Positions 24,441-36,759 of a DNA stretch of 64,000 nucleotides are shown here, one piece after another. The notes under the pieces are model-generated. The model was given only the letters and a program-made list of their open reading frames with translations. It did no database searches and was not told where the DNA came from. The first letter of the stretch is position 1. Each line of letters begins with the position of its first letter. Position numbers and translations under genes: made by a program. Source of the stretch: Jacaranda mimosifolia (lineage: Eukaryota; Streptophyta; Magnoliopsida; Lamiales; Bignoniaceae); the NCBI GenBank assembly GCA_018894105.1, contig CM032125.1, forward strand, positions 1,116,001-1,180,000, given 5' to 3'.

Positions 24441-24812
24441 TAGTATTCAGGTGAACTTATAAGCTCCTCAAAATATTTTATAAGATGTTTAAAAGCTTAT
24501 AAGTTAATACAAATTGTTTGATAATTCTTTTTAAAAAAGAGTTTGTAAGATTCTAAAATAAGATGTTAAGAGTTTAAAAGCTCTTTTTAAAAAAGTAAGA
24601 AGACCCTAATTTATTTTTTAAATCTTAACTAGCTCTTTTTTTTTAACTATTTTAATTACAAAATTATCATTATTAACATCTTATATTATCCAAACACTTC
24701 AACAACTTATTTTAAAAATAAGATTTGACATCCTATAAGATCTAAAAATATCTTATAAGATATAAGAACTAATAAGATGTTTTAAATAAGTTTAGTCAAA
24801 CACCCTCTAAGT
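24440..24812. mobile_element. MITE-like element
   Basis: Dense in 'cttataagatgtttt' words in both orientations. The right end, aaataagtttagtcaaacaccctc, is the reverse complement of the left end of the element at 43105 (gggtgtgtggctaaacttattt). Similar to 62893-63275. The left boundary is degraded and no clear target duplication remains. Confidence 0.45.
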
Positions 24813-25755
24813 CATATGTAAGAAGACTTTTGTGGTGATCATATTAGTCCAAACTTTGTTAGTTTTCGGTCTTCCAAACAAAACACATATAAACTCATCA
24901 GCATCATAGTAATGAAAATGATCTTTTTACAAGAAACAAAAATAAATTTTACTTGTCATGAAATAAATGTTTCAGAAGAAGATGAGAAAATCAGGCAACA
25001 CATGTAGTTAAAGACCTAATTTGAAGTTGACAATAATGTTGCTTAAATAAACATCAGCCCTCTCTGCCTCTTTGATTTGAATCATCAGTTATTTGATCAG
25101 CCACCTCATCACATGATCATTCATCAACAACCATTACAAACTCCGAAAGCTCAACTAGAAAAGATTAAATGAAAATTTTACCCATTTCCTATGAGCCTCA
25201 CACCGTTATAGGGATGGGGCATCAGAAAACCAGAGAATCAAATATTTGAAAATGTTTAATTTATGCCTGTTTTTAATTTTTAATTTATTGCTCAAATATA
25301 TATATATATATATATATATGGGAGTAAAATAATCTTTTACAGGAAAAGAAAATATTACTTCACATCCAACTTTCACAATTACATGAGAAAATCACACAAA
25401 ATAGTTCAAGAGTTCGGAGTTTGTAACATTCGTGCTTCTCAAATAAACAATATCGACCAATGCTCCTTGAATGATTTACCAATTCAAAGGTTGTCCATTG
25501 GAAACAGATTTCCTTCCGTCCTCTGCCTCTTCAACTTGAACAATTGGCAATTTGATCAGCTACCCCATCATTAATTATCGCCAACCATTAGGTACGCTGA
25601 AAGCTCAAACACAAAAGATCGTAAGCCATCAAAACAGGTTCATCCACAAACCATTTATATATGCAGCTAATCTTTTTTCCTACTTTCATTTATACCAATA
25701 CGTCAATACTATTCGTATGCATCTTTGTAATTATTCCTATGATAAAATTAAGTAA
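24813..25755 (-). other. Two tandem copies of the NLR 3'-flank module
   Basis: A block with cctctttgatttgaatcatca, then a run of tcatca/accatt and then ctccgaaagctcaa at 25055-25165 is repeated at 25490-25600, and again at 60650-60735 and 63640-63735. These modules sit downstream of NLR copies. A (TA)n run is at about 25296-25319. No coding content. Confidence 0.55.
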
Positions 25756-28371
25756 TCAAAAAAAGACTTGAACCATTGGAAGGAATTTATAATAAGTAAC
25801 CTGGTCAAAAGCAGAGTTTGAAAAAGCAATCAAAACTTGAAGGACAATATCTCCATAAATTTCTTGTTGTTCCTCTCCTAAACGCTTGGCTGACTCCACA
25901 ACAGATTTGTTTTGATCATCAACCTCAATCAGTTCAAGTGTTGAAATTTCTCCTATATCATATGGAATCTCACTTAGTTTCCGACAATGATAAAGCACTA
26001 GGCATTTGAGTCTTGAAAAGTGGCTACTTCCTATTATCCAATGCCTGAGATTTGAATTCTCAATTTTCAGAAATTTCAGCTGATGGAATTCTCCTTTAAT
26101 TGTTTCCCATTTGTGACCAATGCAAGCATCATTTCTCAGTTTAAGGACTTCAAGATTGCGCAACAAACCAATAGTGGACATATCTTTCCAAGGAAGTCTC
26201 CAACCACCCAAGACTAACTTTTTCAGCCCCGTTGGGAAAACAACATTAAGCTTTTCAACTGTAATGTTAGCTTTTCAAGTTGATGCAGATATACAAGATT
26301 GTCAAGGTGACTCTCTTGAACATCTGTCTCCCGTTGATAAAAGATATCCAAAGCCTTTATGTTTGGAATCATTTTCAGTATCTCTTCAGTACATTTGAAT
26401 TTTTCTACTCCAGAGAGTGTTTGCAGGTTTTCTAGAGCAAAAGTTGCAGCTCCTTAAGGATCAGTTAAGGCTCCAAAAATTGATAGATGCCTTAATTGTG
26501 GCATCCTCCAAATTTCCAATGACAAAAGATTCATTCTTCGTCATCCTGATAGAATGATTAAGGTTTGAAGATTTTGGAGGTTTAATATCGATGGAGGAAG
26601 GACAAATTGCCGTTCACAGATGAAAGCAAGGTACCTTAAATGAAATAGCTCAAATACTTGAGCTGGGAGCTTGAGAAAACTGGCTGACAGGGGTATTAAT
26701 CTGACCATATCAGTCACATCCAATACCCTCAGCAATTTGAAATTTCTTGAAGAGCGCAGATATCTGAAGCATACAATAGTGCGGATGGTTGAGCCACATT
26801 CAACCAAATCTGCAGACCAAGCAACACTTATGCGACGCTGGTTTTTTATGCTTTCTGACAGTTCCCGCAAACATACCTATCCGTATGATTTAGAAAAAAT
26901 ATTCTCTTCCAGTGCTTTTCTTATGCATAAGTCTCGCACAAGATCATGTACGCTGCAACTTTTGAGTTTGCCATTATACTTCCTCCTATTCACCAATACA
27001 AGACTTCTCTTCACAAGATCCTCCAAATATACTTCTACTATCTCTTCAAAGCTTTCAGATCCAATTGATTTCAAAAAACCCTCAGCCATCCATAATTTAA
27101 TGAGTTTCAAGACACGAATTTCATATTCTTCTTGAAAGTTTCCCATATACAGGAAATATGGTCAAATGATGATGTAAGTGGATGTAACTTAAAGATAATA
27201 TCTTTGCAGACTGCTCATCATTTGTTGTACCGATAGCTAAATTTACTCTTTTTGCAATTTTCTCCCAGGATTCTTGAGTCTTAATGACCGTAGACAGGAC
27301 TCCAGCAATCAGGACTCCAATCAGGACAATTGCAAGGGGCAGTCCTTTACATCTTTCTGCAATCGTCTTCCCAATGGTTTCCAATTCCAGAGGGCAACTC
27401 TTTCCTACAAACACCTTCTGCTGGAGCAAATTCCAACTTTGATCTGCATCCATGAAATACATCTCGTGGAGAGGGGCAGAACAGTCGGGATAAGCAGCCA
27501 CATCATAGAACCTTGTGGTTAATATGATCCGACTTCCATTATGATCATCAGGAAGTATCATCTTGAAATCATCCCAAACCTTTGTACTCCACATGTCATC
27601 CATTACAATGAGATACCTCCTACCCTTTAATCCTTTGTACACAATATCTCTCATAATTTGTTCATTGCCGTCTTCAGGTCTTTCTACTTTCATGGAATCT
27701 AGGAGGTCTGAAAGAATTTCTTGTGCGCTATAATCTTGGGATATTGTGACCCATGCACGAATATCAAAGCGTTCCACGGTTAATGGATCATCATAAGAAT
27801 TTTTGGCAAGAGTGGCCTTGCCAGTGCCTCCCGTACCAAAGATTGGGATGACTTCCAGATTCTGTGATTCTCCACAAAGCCGAGCCTTTATTGCCAACGA
27901 GTCATCATCAAAACCAACGACGGCATCTTTGCTGGTGGATGCAAGATCTGATGATGAAGCAGCAATAGAAGAACATTCACTGAGTTGCGTGTCTTTGGTT
28001 GTGGTGCTAGTCTTGATCTCCATCGCCTCTCTTGTGATAGAATCAATTTCCTTGACACTTTTTGTAATTCTTGATTTAGCTCTTGAAAATCGTAACGAGG
28101 CCTAAGCTCCGGTCGATGCTGTGCAGACTGAATTTCTTCAAACATAAAAAAATTCAATAATATCTTCTGCTACAAATGCTGCATCCCTCCTCCTTGCTTC
28201 CAGACTGATGGTTTTATCTGGAAAATCTTCAAGAAAAGCTTGCAAGAAAATAATGTTTTCATGGAGATATTTGATTTGTTGATTTTCATGAAAAGAAATG
28301 GAATCTTGATCATGATCCTGTAATATTTTGTCTATGATTTGTTCAAGTGAAACAAAAGCAGCATAAGCCAT
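25756..28371 (-). pseudogene. NLR E: full-length CC-NB-ARC-LRR pseudogene
   Basis: Colinear with intact NLR C from MAYAAFVSLEQIIDKIL (ATG 28369-28371) to the last LRR (LVLYHCRKLSEIPYDIGEIS). The NB-ARC has kinase-2 YLIVMDDMW, SRIILTTR, CKGLPLAIV and LVRDLC with VHD at the MHD site. Lesions are a frame loss after IIEFF near 28142 that is restored near 28050 by a second indel, and a P-loop reading GTGGTGKAT (Thr of GKT lost, two glycine-loop changes). Others are a frameshift near 27150, an in-frame TAG at 26877-26879, stops near 26541 and 26455, and frame changes before 26211. An extra IVLIGVLIAGVL duplication is present after GLPL. The C-terminal tail (ending QVFF) differs from that of C. It is not expected to bind ATP even if expressed. 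Confidence 0.93.
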
Positions 28372-28640
28372 CTCAAATCAAAATGAACGAAGAATAACTA
28401 CAGCCAAAGGGGATAGATCAGAAGAGAGAGAGAGAGAAACCAATAGATAGAACTGATTGATCAATATACACCTATGTGGAAGAGAAGACACTGAGTTGGC
28501 AGTAACTTTGACTGGAAATAATCTAATGTGTTGAAAATTTACGGATAAAAGTATATTGAATAAATAAAATAACCAAAGAGAAAATATAATGCGACATGAA
28601 TTTCATAATACCAAGATAAGCTAAAGCTTCTACGAACGAC
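28372..28640 (-). promoter_or_regulatory. Conserved 5' flank of NLR E
   Basis: Same blocks as upstream of A and G: a purine-rich leader, 'gagaaaatataatgc', and AAGCTAAAGCTT at about 28618-28629. A TATA-like core and promoter role are inferred. Confidence 0.4.
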
Positions 28641-28641
28641 A

Positions 28642-28656
28642 CCCCCCCCCCCCCCC
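28642..28656. repeat. Poly(C) run upstream of NLR E
   Basis: Fifteen consecutive C directly after the AAGCTAAAGCTT block, followed by an A-run. In A the same place lacks C's, so this run arose independently of the one at 10167. Confidence 0.9.
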
Positions 28657-29000
28657 AACAAAAAAAAAATGTTAAAGAATAAACACTAGAAACTTGCAAA
28701 ACTAAAAGATTATCAATTTTATTAAATTGGACTTTGATGTGAATTTTATTAAATTGGACTTTCAATTTTATTAAATTTTCTGTAGAAGGAAGTTAGAACG
28801 AGGGAGTTGGTCATTTTCGTAAAATGTGTGGGACTTAAATTTGTGCTTATCACTTGATTTATTCTTCAATAAATTTTATCTCTTTATTGCGTGGAGTAGG
28901 AACATTGCCAGAACACATTAAATCTTGCCTTCCATTATTGAAATTCCGAATTGGTATTCCTTAAATATTATTATTTGATTTTTTGGGGTTATAACAAATA
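28657..29000. other. Far 5' flank of NLR E
   Basis: No gene. A short word (ttttattaaattggacttt) is repeated three times at 28715-28780. Confidence 0.5.
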
Positions 29001-30281
29001 GGAAAAATGCAAAATTGGTCCTGTAACTTAACCTTATTGGCAAAATAGAATCTTAACTTTCCATACTGCAAAATTGGTACACCGCCTTAAAAAATTGGTA
29101 ATTTGAGGACAAATTGGGCCCGAATTCCATTTTCCTTCAGTCTGATCCTACATGGAGTCCTAAGGGGTGCCACATGGCACCTTGTCAGTAGGCTTCTCCC
29201 CATCCGATTGTGTGGCTGTTGACATGGAATATCTACTTGCCACCTCAAAAAAATAAAATACAAAATTAAACAAAAATAAAAAAATACATAAATTTTAAAA
29301 GATATTTATATTCATATATACACAAACAAATATATATAACTATAATATATATATATATATATAAACACCACCTAATGGTAGGGGGCTAGCTACAGACCAA
29401 ATGGTCGGTGGCGAGGCGGCGGCCGCCATGGCCAGCAGCCAGATTGCTTTGGGGGGCCGCGGGGAAGGCGGCTAGACTGGGACAATTAGACTGGGAGAGG
29501 GGAATTGGGGCCAAGAAATTCATTTATTTATTTTTTTATTAATAAATGAAATTAATGTAATTATGTTTGCAATTTTGGTATTGTTAACTATACAATTAAA
29601 ATTATATTTTATTTAAATTGAGTTTAATTAAAATATTTTACATATGTTACTATTTCAATACTATTAAGTATATAATTTATAATTATTAAAATTATATAAG
29701 TTGATAAAATTTAGATATTTAAAAAATAAAATTAAAGTGATAGCAAATAAACTCACAAATTTAAAAATATTATAAATGGGTTTGATACGATATTTATCTC
29801 AATAAATTCGATACCTTGAGGATATTTTTACTATTTTTCTCTTAATGTCCTAATTTTTTAGGGGGCATTTGGTATTTTAATTTTTGACATGTAATATTTT
29901 AAATTTTTTAGCACACAATTTAATGTATTTTTTGGCTTGTGTTTAGTTGTTTTTTCTTTTCTGTTTTTTTTTAATGAAGTGGAATTTTCATATTATGATG
30001 TGGCATTTATTAATTTATTTTAGTTAACTTTAGCCTTTTTTATTTTGATGTGTCAACTGTAAATGCCACATCAACCGCTATGCATGCAACTAGGGGAAGA
30101 GTCTATTGACATGGCGCCATGTGGCGCCCTGTAGGATGCTGTGTAGTTTTGGGTTGAATTTGGACCTAGTTTGGTTTGTCCTCAAATTGCCAAATTTCTT
30201 AAGGTGGTGTATAAATTTTGTGACTCAAAAAGTTAAAATCCTATTTTACCAGTAGGATCGAGTTACAAAACTATTTTTCCC
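29001..30281. mobile_element. Small non-autonomous MULE-like element
   Basis: Imperfect long inverted ends: the left end begins GGAAAAATGCAAAATTGGTC, and the right end read inward begins GGGAAAAATAGTTTTGTAAC. They align for about 170 bases, including ttgaggacaaa and the tgccacatggcacc / tggcgccatgtggcgcc palindromes. A candidate 9-bp target duplication, taacaaata versus aaataaata, matches 7 of 9. There is no transposase. A GC-rich core lies at about 29380-29510. Confidence 0.7.
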
Positions 30282-30490
30282 AAATAAATACTTTGTATAT
30301 GATCTGTCAAAGTGAAACAAGAGCAATACAAGCCATACCTAATACACAAAAAACCATCATAGAAGTTTCGAAATCAAAAATCAAGGAAGAATAACAAGAA
30401 CAAAAGAGAAATTTAGAGAGAGAATACTGATTGATTAATATACCAAAAGGGAAGAGAAGACTCAAAGTGTTCTCATTGACACGCACAGTC
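30282..30490 (-). pseudogene. NLR F: start-codon relic with 5' leader
   Basis: The text 'caaagtgaaacaagagcaatacaagccat' near 30309-30337 is the reverse complement of an NLR start (compare 'caagtgaaacaagagcagcataagccat' at the start of C). It is followed by the leader shared by the other copies (agaaatttagagagagaatactgattgattaatatacc). Only about 15 codons remain, and the MULE-like element abuts where the rest of the gene should be. Confidence 0.7.
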
Positions 30491-31339
30491 TCTCATTCTT
30501 GATAAAGCGTTATGGAGTTGCTTTGTGGTAGGCCTAAAATCAATGTACTCATGAATTTTGTGATTGTGGAACTTAAGTCTAAACCATCAGACTAGTATCT
30601 GCACTCATGAATTTTACCCTATTATCAAGGGATCTTTCACATTATAAATATCTTGGACTTTTAAAAAGTGTGGATTATTAATTGACAATTGTCTTTTGCT
30701 TTTTCTTTCTTTCTTTTTGTTTTCTACTTTTAATTCTTACATGAGTATGGCTAACTTACAGAGTAATTATTCCTTTATCAATCACTTGCAAAAATAAGTG
30801 TTTTATATTTGAAAAATAATTTGCAACGCACAACGTTAAGAATAAAATAGGATTGATCATCATATTAAAACCCTTCTTGAGCTTTTTTCCGCTTACAACT
30901 TTATATTGTCAACTTTTGAAGTTTTGCTATATTTATACAAAATATAATCTAAATGAATATATTGATTAATAGATAATAATTATGCAACTTCAACTATTGA
31001 CAACATATAATTTTGATTAAAAAAATTGATTAAAATAATTTAAACTAAGAAGTTCAATTTTTGAAAGGAACTCTTAAGCCTCTGTTTGCACGACCATTGG
31101 GAGGAATAAAGCCCTGCGGGCTGGCCATGAACATGAAAAATCTAAGTGTTGCTACCAAGATGATCAGAGTCATAAGTCAAAAAATTGCCAAAATTTACAA
31201 ATTATGTATCTTACGAAATAGACTTTCACATCTCACAAGAACTCTATTATCTTGTATGTGGTCCCTCGTTTACAATTTAAATTGAAGAACATCCATAACA
31301 AATGAGAATACTTATCATTTACAAAATAGTAGATAAAGT
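30491..31339. other. Intergenic sequence, possible body of a Helitron
   Basis: AT-rich to about 31050, then a less AT-rich patch at 31060-31310 with no recognised motif. If the Helitron-like end at 31398 is real, this interval would be its body, interrupting the 5' flank of F. The 5' end could not be fixed. Confidence 0.35.
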
Positions 31340-31398
31340 CTCTATGATGTATAGTTCACGGGCATAACACCATGCGACGTGCGATGTGCCTTTTCTAG
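31340..31398 (+). mobile_element. Helitron-like 3' terminus
   Basis: The sequence ends gtgccttttCTAG followed by T. An imperfect GC-rich hairpin (caccatgcgac/gtgcgatgtg) lies a few bases before the CTAG. It is alignable to the terminus at 40530 (minus strand), which ends ccatttCTAG then T. CTRR ends after a short hairpin, inserted 5' of T, are the mark of Helitrons. Confidence 0.5.
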
Positions 31399-31761
31399 TA
31401 TATATATAAATCTTAATGTGCAAACGAACAAGATACCAGATAGGACTGTCCATTTTATAAGGGATAAACTCTACCCACCCCAAGAATGATTAGAATTTGA
31501 AGATAAAGTTGATTGAGATATAGATATCCTTAGACAACACAAATAAAATATGGAGAAAGACTTCATATAAAGTTAATCACAGTTATTGTGACTACAGAGA
31601 AAAGCATGTATGATGGTAAATAAAGTTGTGTGAAATTGCTCTAGCAATATCGGTGGTAGGCCCAAAGTTAAAGCAAAAAAGTATTCTTCTGAAATGAAGT
31701 TGCCAACTGAGGGATTGTGAAATCAGAACAACATCTATTACCAAACATCTTTTCCTCAATT
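31399..31761 (-). other. Fragment of NLR 5' flank joined to NLR G
   Basis: The block at 31545-31690 (agacttcatataaag...gtggtaggcccaaagtt) is duplicated at 55890-56020. The block at 31690-31750 (gaaatgaagttgcc...ccaaacatcttttcc) matches the far 5' flank of C at 15330-15400. It runs directly into LRR coding sequence of G, which indicates a rearrangement junction near 31752. Confidence 0.55.
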
Positions 31762-32837
31762 ATCGGAGTAAGGACCATGAACGGGATTGAATGATTAAGG
31801 TTTGAAGATTCTGAAGGTTTAATATGAATGGATAAACAACATGTTCTTTTCCATAAGGGAAAGCAAGGTACCTTAAGTGCAATAGCTCAAATACTTCATC
31901 TGGGAGCTTGGGCATTCCGTGCAATGTTGCTATTCCAATATGATGGGTTAATGCATCCAATACCCTCGGCAGTCTAAAATTTTCTTGGAAGCCCAACATT
32001 CTTGACGATCTAGGCTTGCCAAAGCATATAATGGTATGGATGGTTGAGCCACCAAAGTTCTCAAGGGACTTTAGAATTGAAAAGTTGATACTTATGCGAC
32101 GCTGAAATCGTTTGCCTTTTAGAGAATTCTAGTGAATGACGTACATTTTCAGAAAATTTGGAAGAAACTCATCTTCGTGGGTTTTTCTTATGCAAAAGTC
32201 CCGCACCAGATCATGGATTCTGCAATTTTGTTATTTTCCCATTAGACTTCCTCCTACTAATGAAAACAAGACTTCTGTTGACAAGATTCTCCAAATACTC
32301 TTGTGCCTCCTCTTCAAAACTTTTGGAACAACTTAGTTTCAAAAACCCTCTGCTGTCCATAATTTAATGATTTGTGAGACAACGAACTCATGATCTTCTT
32401 GAAAGCCTCCGATGTATAGGAAACAGGGTCTCAAATAATGAGGCAATTAGATGTAACTCAATGATAGCATCTTTGCAAAGTGCTCATCATTTTTGGTACT
32501 GATAGCTATATTCATATTTTTTGCAATCTTTGCCCATGAAGCTTGAGTCTTGTTGATCGTAGACAGAAGTCCTGCAATGAGGACAATTGCAAGAGGCAGT
32601 CTTCTATAGCTTCTTGCAATTGTCTTCCAAATGATTTCCAGTTCAGGAAGACTATTTTCTCCTGCAAAGACCTTTTGCTAAAGTAAATTCCAACTTTGAT
32701 CCACATCCATGAAACGCATCTAATGAAGACGGCTAGAAGAGTCTGGATAAGCAACCACATTGAATAGCCTTGTGGTTAACATGATTCAACTTCCATTATA
32801 GTCATCAAGAAATATCATCTTTACATCATCCCACGCC
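31762..32837 (-). pseudogene. NLR G, 3' part: late NB-ARC and first LRRs (broken)
   Basis: Reading from 32837 downward, RNBS-B, the GLPL region (LPLAIVLIAGLLSTINKTQASW once frames are followed), NDE-FAKMLSLSY and MGGFQEDHEF are visible, each with frame changes or stops. LRRs begin with ENFRLPRVLDA and PDEVFELLHLRYLAFPYGKE and end at NLQNLQTLII. The remaining LRRs and the C-terminus are missing. The upstream half is at 38786-39771, across the inserted LTR-like element. Confidence 0.88.
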
Positions 32838-32842
32838 TTTGT
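32838..32842. repeat. Target-site duplication of the LTR-like element in NLR G (left)
   Basis: TTTGT, repeated at 38781-38785. Joining the flanks restores the codons right after kinase-2 (compare 'cctttgtactccacatatc' in C). Confidence 0.93.
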
Positions 32843-33284
32843 TGTAACGCCCCCACCTGGGATAGCTCCTAAACTGAGGCGTCACTCAATTCAATTTTAA
32901 ATCTTAACCCACAATACAGTCATTAGGTTCATTAGAATTTTTTTAAAACTTATCAGAGATAGCAACGAATTCAATCTTAAATAATCCTCAACAGAAGTAC
33001 AATTTTCATGCATTAACTAATTCCATAGCATTCGTCATTCCATACATACCACAAACCTTAATTTCATCTTGACATATCACAACATCACTGAGTTTAGAAC
33101 TTAACTTATGATTGAACTCATAAACAAATACAAACACCTATTCTATTATTAAAAACAACAGCGGATTTCATTTTAAGCAAACCTCAACAAAAGTATTATA
33201 TACAAACCATAGCTGATCCATAATTCTCAACATAATACATATACACCCTACAGATATTACATTCAGACCCAACATATCACCACA

Positions 33285-36200
33285 TATAATGACCCAAAAT
33301 TTTATATAATTGTTAAATTATTATTATTTATTTTATCAGTTAATTTTAGTTATTCGATTAGAATTTTGAATTATTTAATTATAATAAAAATTATATCAGT
33401 GGCAATTAATATTTTACAAGATTTTGAGATAAAAAATGTATTCTATTTATTTTGGAAACTAAATTTGAGAGATTTTAAATTATTATTTAAAAAAAAAAAG
33501 CATGGATGAAGTCAACCGAACATACCTCCACCATGCTTGCCATGCTTGCTCCATACTCACATCAAGTCAAAATTAATGCTAATTTTCACTTCCCTTTTTT
33601 TTCTCTTCCTTTTTCTTCTTTCTTCTTCATTTTTCTCCTCATTTGCTTCTTCTTTCCTCCCTCACAACCGTGGCCATCACCATCACTACCCCCACCACTG
33701 GATAGCTTTCCTTCAACCAACCACCACACAAACTCATTTTCCACACCACCGAGACCTCATCTCCACCATCAACGGCGGTAGAAAGCTCACCAGAAGCTCA
33801 CGACGTAGGAACACTGAAAATTTCGAGCAAGTGGGTTTCTCAATTTTTGGTGTCAAACAAAGCAAAGGAAGAGTATTTTAGCTAGCTCTCGACGAGGAGA
33901 ACACCGTGATGTAGTTGTATGGCGGAGATACACGGCGGAAACAATGAAAACATGCGACGGAGCTATTAACCGTGACCACTTTGGGTTGTGTTTTGACGGG
34001 GTTTCCGGTGTCCAAATCAAAAAACCGAGGGTACCATTGGAAAGCTCTTGGTGAGAGGATTCTATCAGTGGTACTATCTCAATTTTTTGATGACCGGTGG
34101 TGCGGCAGTTTTTTCTGCTCGTTCCAACGGTCGTGACGGTATAATCCATTTTTGAATCCGGGCATTCGTTAGTGAGTTATGAATTTTGCTAGGTTTTAAT
34201 AATTATATTTTTATGTATTATATATATTCATGCAAGGTATATGTATGAGTTAGGATGATAAGTGATTTAACTATGAATTTTCGGTTGTGTTATTATATTA
34301 TTATATATTACATATATGTATAGGAATTTTAGATTTTGATTTCGTATTAATAAAGTTTGGAGATGATTGTTAGATTTAGCATGAAATATTATGTAGTTGA
34401 AGGTTGAATTGAGTTATATAAGATTTTGTAAAATTTAATTAATGACATTTTGTGGGTTTGAGCTAATTATGGATTATTATAAAATAGGATTTTAAGATTT
34501 TAAATCTTAAATTGTTAATAGTTGATAAGATTAAGTTAGTTTGATTGATTTATATAAATTTGGACTTAAATAAGATTTTTTTGATAATTTTGGGAAATAA
34601 TTGATGGATTAAGTGGCATTTAACTAAGAATAACTAAATGATAGTAATTGTACTATTGTTATGAATTTGGAATGACATGCCGAGGATGATTATGTATTTT
34701 AGAATTAGTTGTTGCTTCAATACTAGACTTGTTAAGGAATCAAGATTAATTGGGAATAATTGGTTTTATTGAACTCTTTGGCATAGTCTGATTTGGATAA
34801 TGTTGTGATATATTTCTAAAAGAATACTAGAACTAAATAGGAAAGTGACTTTGGAAGTACTCTGTTGATTAGATGTTGAAGGAGTGGATCCTGTTGATTA
34901 GTAGATCATGGCCGTGGTTATTCTACTGAAATTGCAAGAGGTGAGGATCTATCCTTCTTGGTAATTGTTATACTTATGAGGCTCTACCAATTTGGCACCC
35001 TATTAAGCTATCTATTATTGAAATTAACCTATGTGTGGGTTATTGTTTCTGTACATTACTTAGAACCGTGTTTGGATTTTGTTTGTTATTTGATTCCATT
35101 CTGAATACTCCTGTGAGGGTTATATCTATTTTGTATCTGTTTCTGTCTGTTTTGGCACCCAGAATTATGTCTATTATTTGTTTCTATTTGCTTTGTATCT
35201 GTTGCCTTGTTGGCATTTCTATTATCTGATCTATATTTTGGCCATGCTGGCATATCTGTATCTGTTATTGTTATCTGTTGCCTCATAGGCATTATTTTTG
35301 TCTGCTATGATTTGTTTTGTCTGAAACCGGCAATGTGCTAGGGACTTTTCCCTGGGCATCTGCATAAGCGATTAATTCTATTATTTGTACGGTGATTATG
35401 AGGCCAAGGGCCGATCCGGGCGATATGTTTGGTTATATAAGGCACGCATGGGACTTTCCCCTCGGTGTCTACGGCATGCTTGGGACTTTCCCCTCGATGT
35501 CAACGATACGCTAGGGACTTTCCCTTGGGTGTCGGCAGTACGCTAGGGACTTTCCCTAGGTATTGATGGTGTGCTACAGACTTTTTCCTGGGCATCGGCA
35601 GTGCGCTATACAGCTTATATGGGCATCTACCATATACCAAGCTATTACGCTTAAGTGATATGTTTGTCTGGTATAAGGTGAATCGGCAATGCATGTCTTA
35701 GACTATCCTTTGAGTGCATATGCTTTGGGTTTGATTTGTCTGATTGTTTCTGTCTGTCTGACATCCGATCTTGGAGCAATAAGACAGGAGAGTTTTCTGT
35801 TTGCTTTTCAGTACTATCTGTTTATGAATCTATTTGATCTGTTTGATTATATTATGATTTGTCGAGTTGAATCATCCTTTATAAATTCTTTCTGTATTCC
35901 TCACTAAGTCTTTGGACTTACCTCCCTGTATTTTATGATATCAAACAGGGAAGAGATGGTTCGAGATGGAACTGGGAAGAAATGTATTTGATTTTTTTTT
36001 TAAGATTGTACAGAATATAAGTTATGATGTATTGTATTTGGAATGAAACCTTAGAGATATTGTGATATGTATGATTGTAATTATAAGGCTTTAATGTGTT
36101 ATGCCGTAAAGTATTAATATTATGAAGTTTAGTAGGTGTTTATTTTGAAAATTTTGGTTTAGAATTGATTGATGAGATTGAATGTCATTTTAGAATATGT

Positions 36201-36304
36201 GTGAAATGAACTTATGGGCCTTCTGTTAGATTGCAACTCTAATATTTAAGATTGAATCTGTGTGGTACCTTAACTGAGGTATCATCTTGATGAGGGGTGC
36301 TACA
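33285..36304. mobile_element. Nested LTR-like element, inverted relative to its host
   Basis: The ends are TATAATGACCC (compare TGTAACGACCC at 56368) and GGGGTGCTACA. Flanking CCACA (33280-33284) and CTACA (36305-36309) fit a 5-bp duplication with one later change. It is 3,020 bp and closely similar along its length to 56368-59136. The signature cctcactaagtctttggact at ~35900 is the reverse complement of the one in 20989-23954, so the nested copy points the other way. Small open frames rich in His, Pro and Ser inside are not supported as genes. Confidence 0.85.
35325..35640. repeat. Internal repeat array of the nested LTR-like element
   Basis: About seven imperfect copies of 'gctagggactttcccctgggcatc' style units at 40-60 base spacing; the most constant core is GGGACTTTCCC. 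Confidence 0.8.
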
Positions 36305-36759
36305 CTACATCTCTAGGGTGTAAAAAATCTCGAAGAGTACCCATGAGCATATACAAACGTTTTTCTATTACAAAATGTGTTCACTGTTCCAAGCCCGAAG
36401 TTCAACCTCATCACTTAACCTTGTCTGAGAAAATCAATAAAATTGGGGAGGGGGGGACGGGGAGGTAAGTCTAAAGGAATTAGTTAGGATAATAGTAATA
36501 GTAAGCTGTAGGAATTTATTGAGGAAGAATTAACTCAACATATCATAATTTATCTAATAAACAGGAACATCTCAAGATAATGCAATAAAAAGTTAAGTAA
36601 ATAGGAATCTCTCCTTCCCTATTGCTCCATAAACAATTTACAAACAAACAAATACAGTTAGAATAAAGAAACCCCAATCATATGTAGTTCAATGGAACAA
36701 ACTTAACATGCATATCATAACAACCTTATCCCAATTGATAAGACATATCCAAGTGTGAC

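Noticed and set aside
33506..33881. His/Pro/Ser-rich open frames within the nested LTR-like element.
   Set aside because: Two overlapping frames over a pyrimidine-rich tract; the equivalent tract in the 56368 element gives unrelated peptides.
35325..35640. The GGGACTTTCC core as an NF-kB site.
   Set aside because: It matches the animal consensus by chance; plants lack NF-kB. The core is better treated as part of an element-specific repeat.
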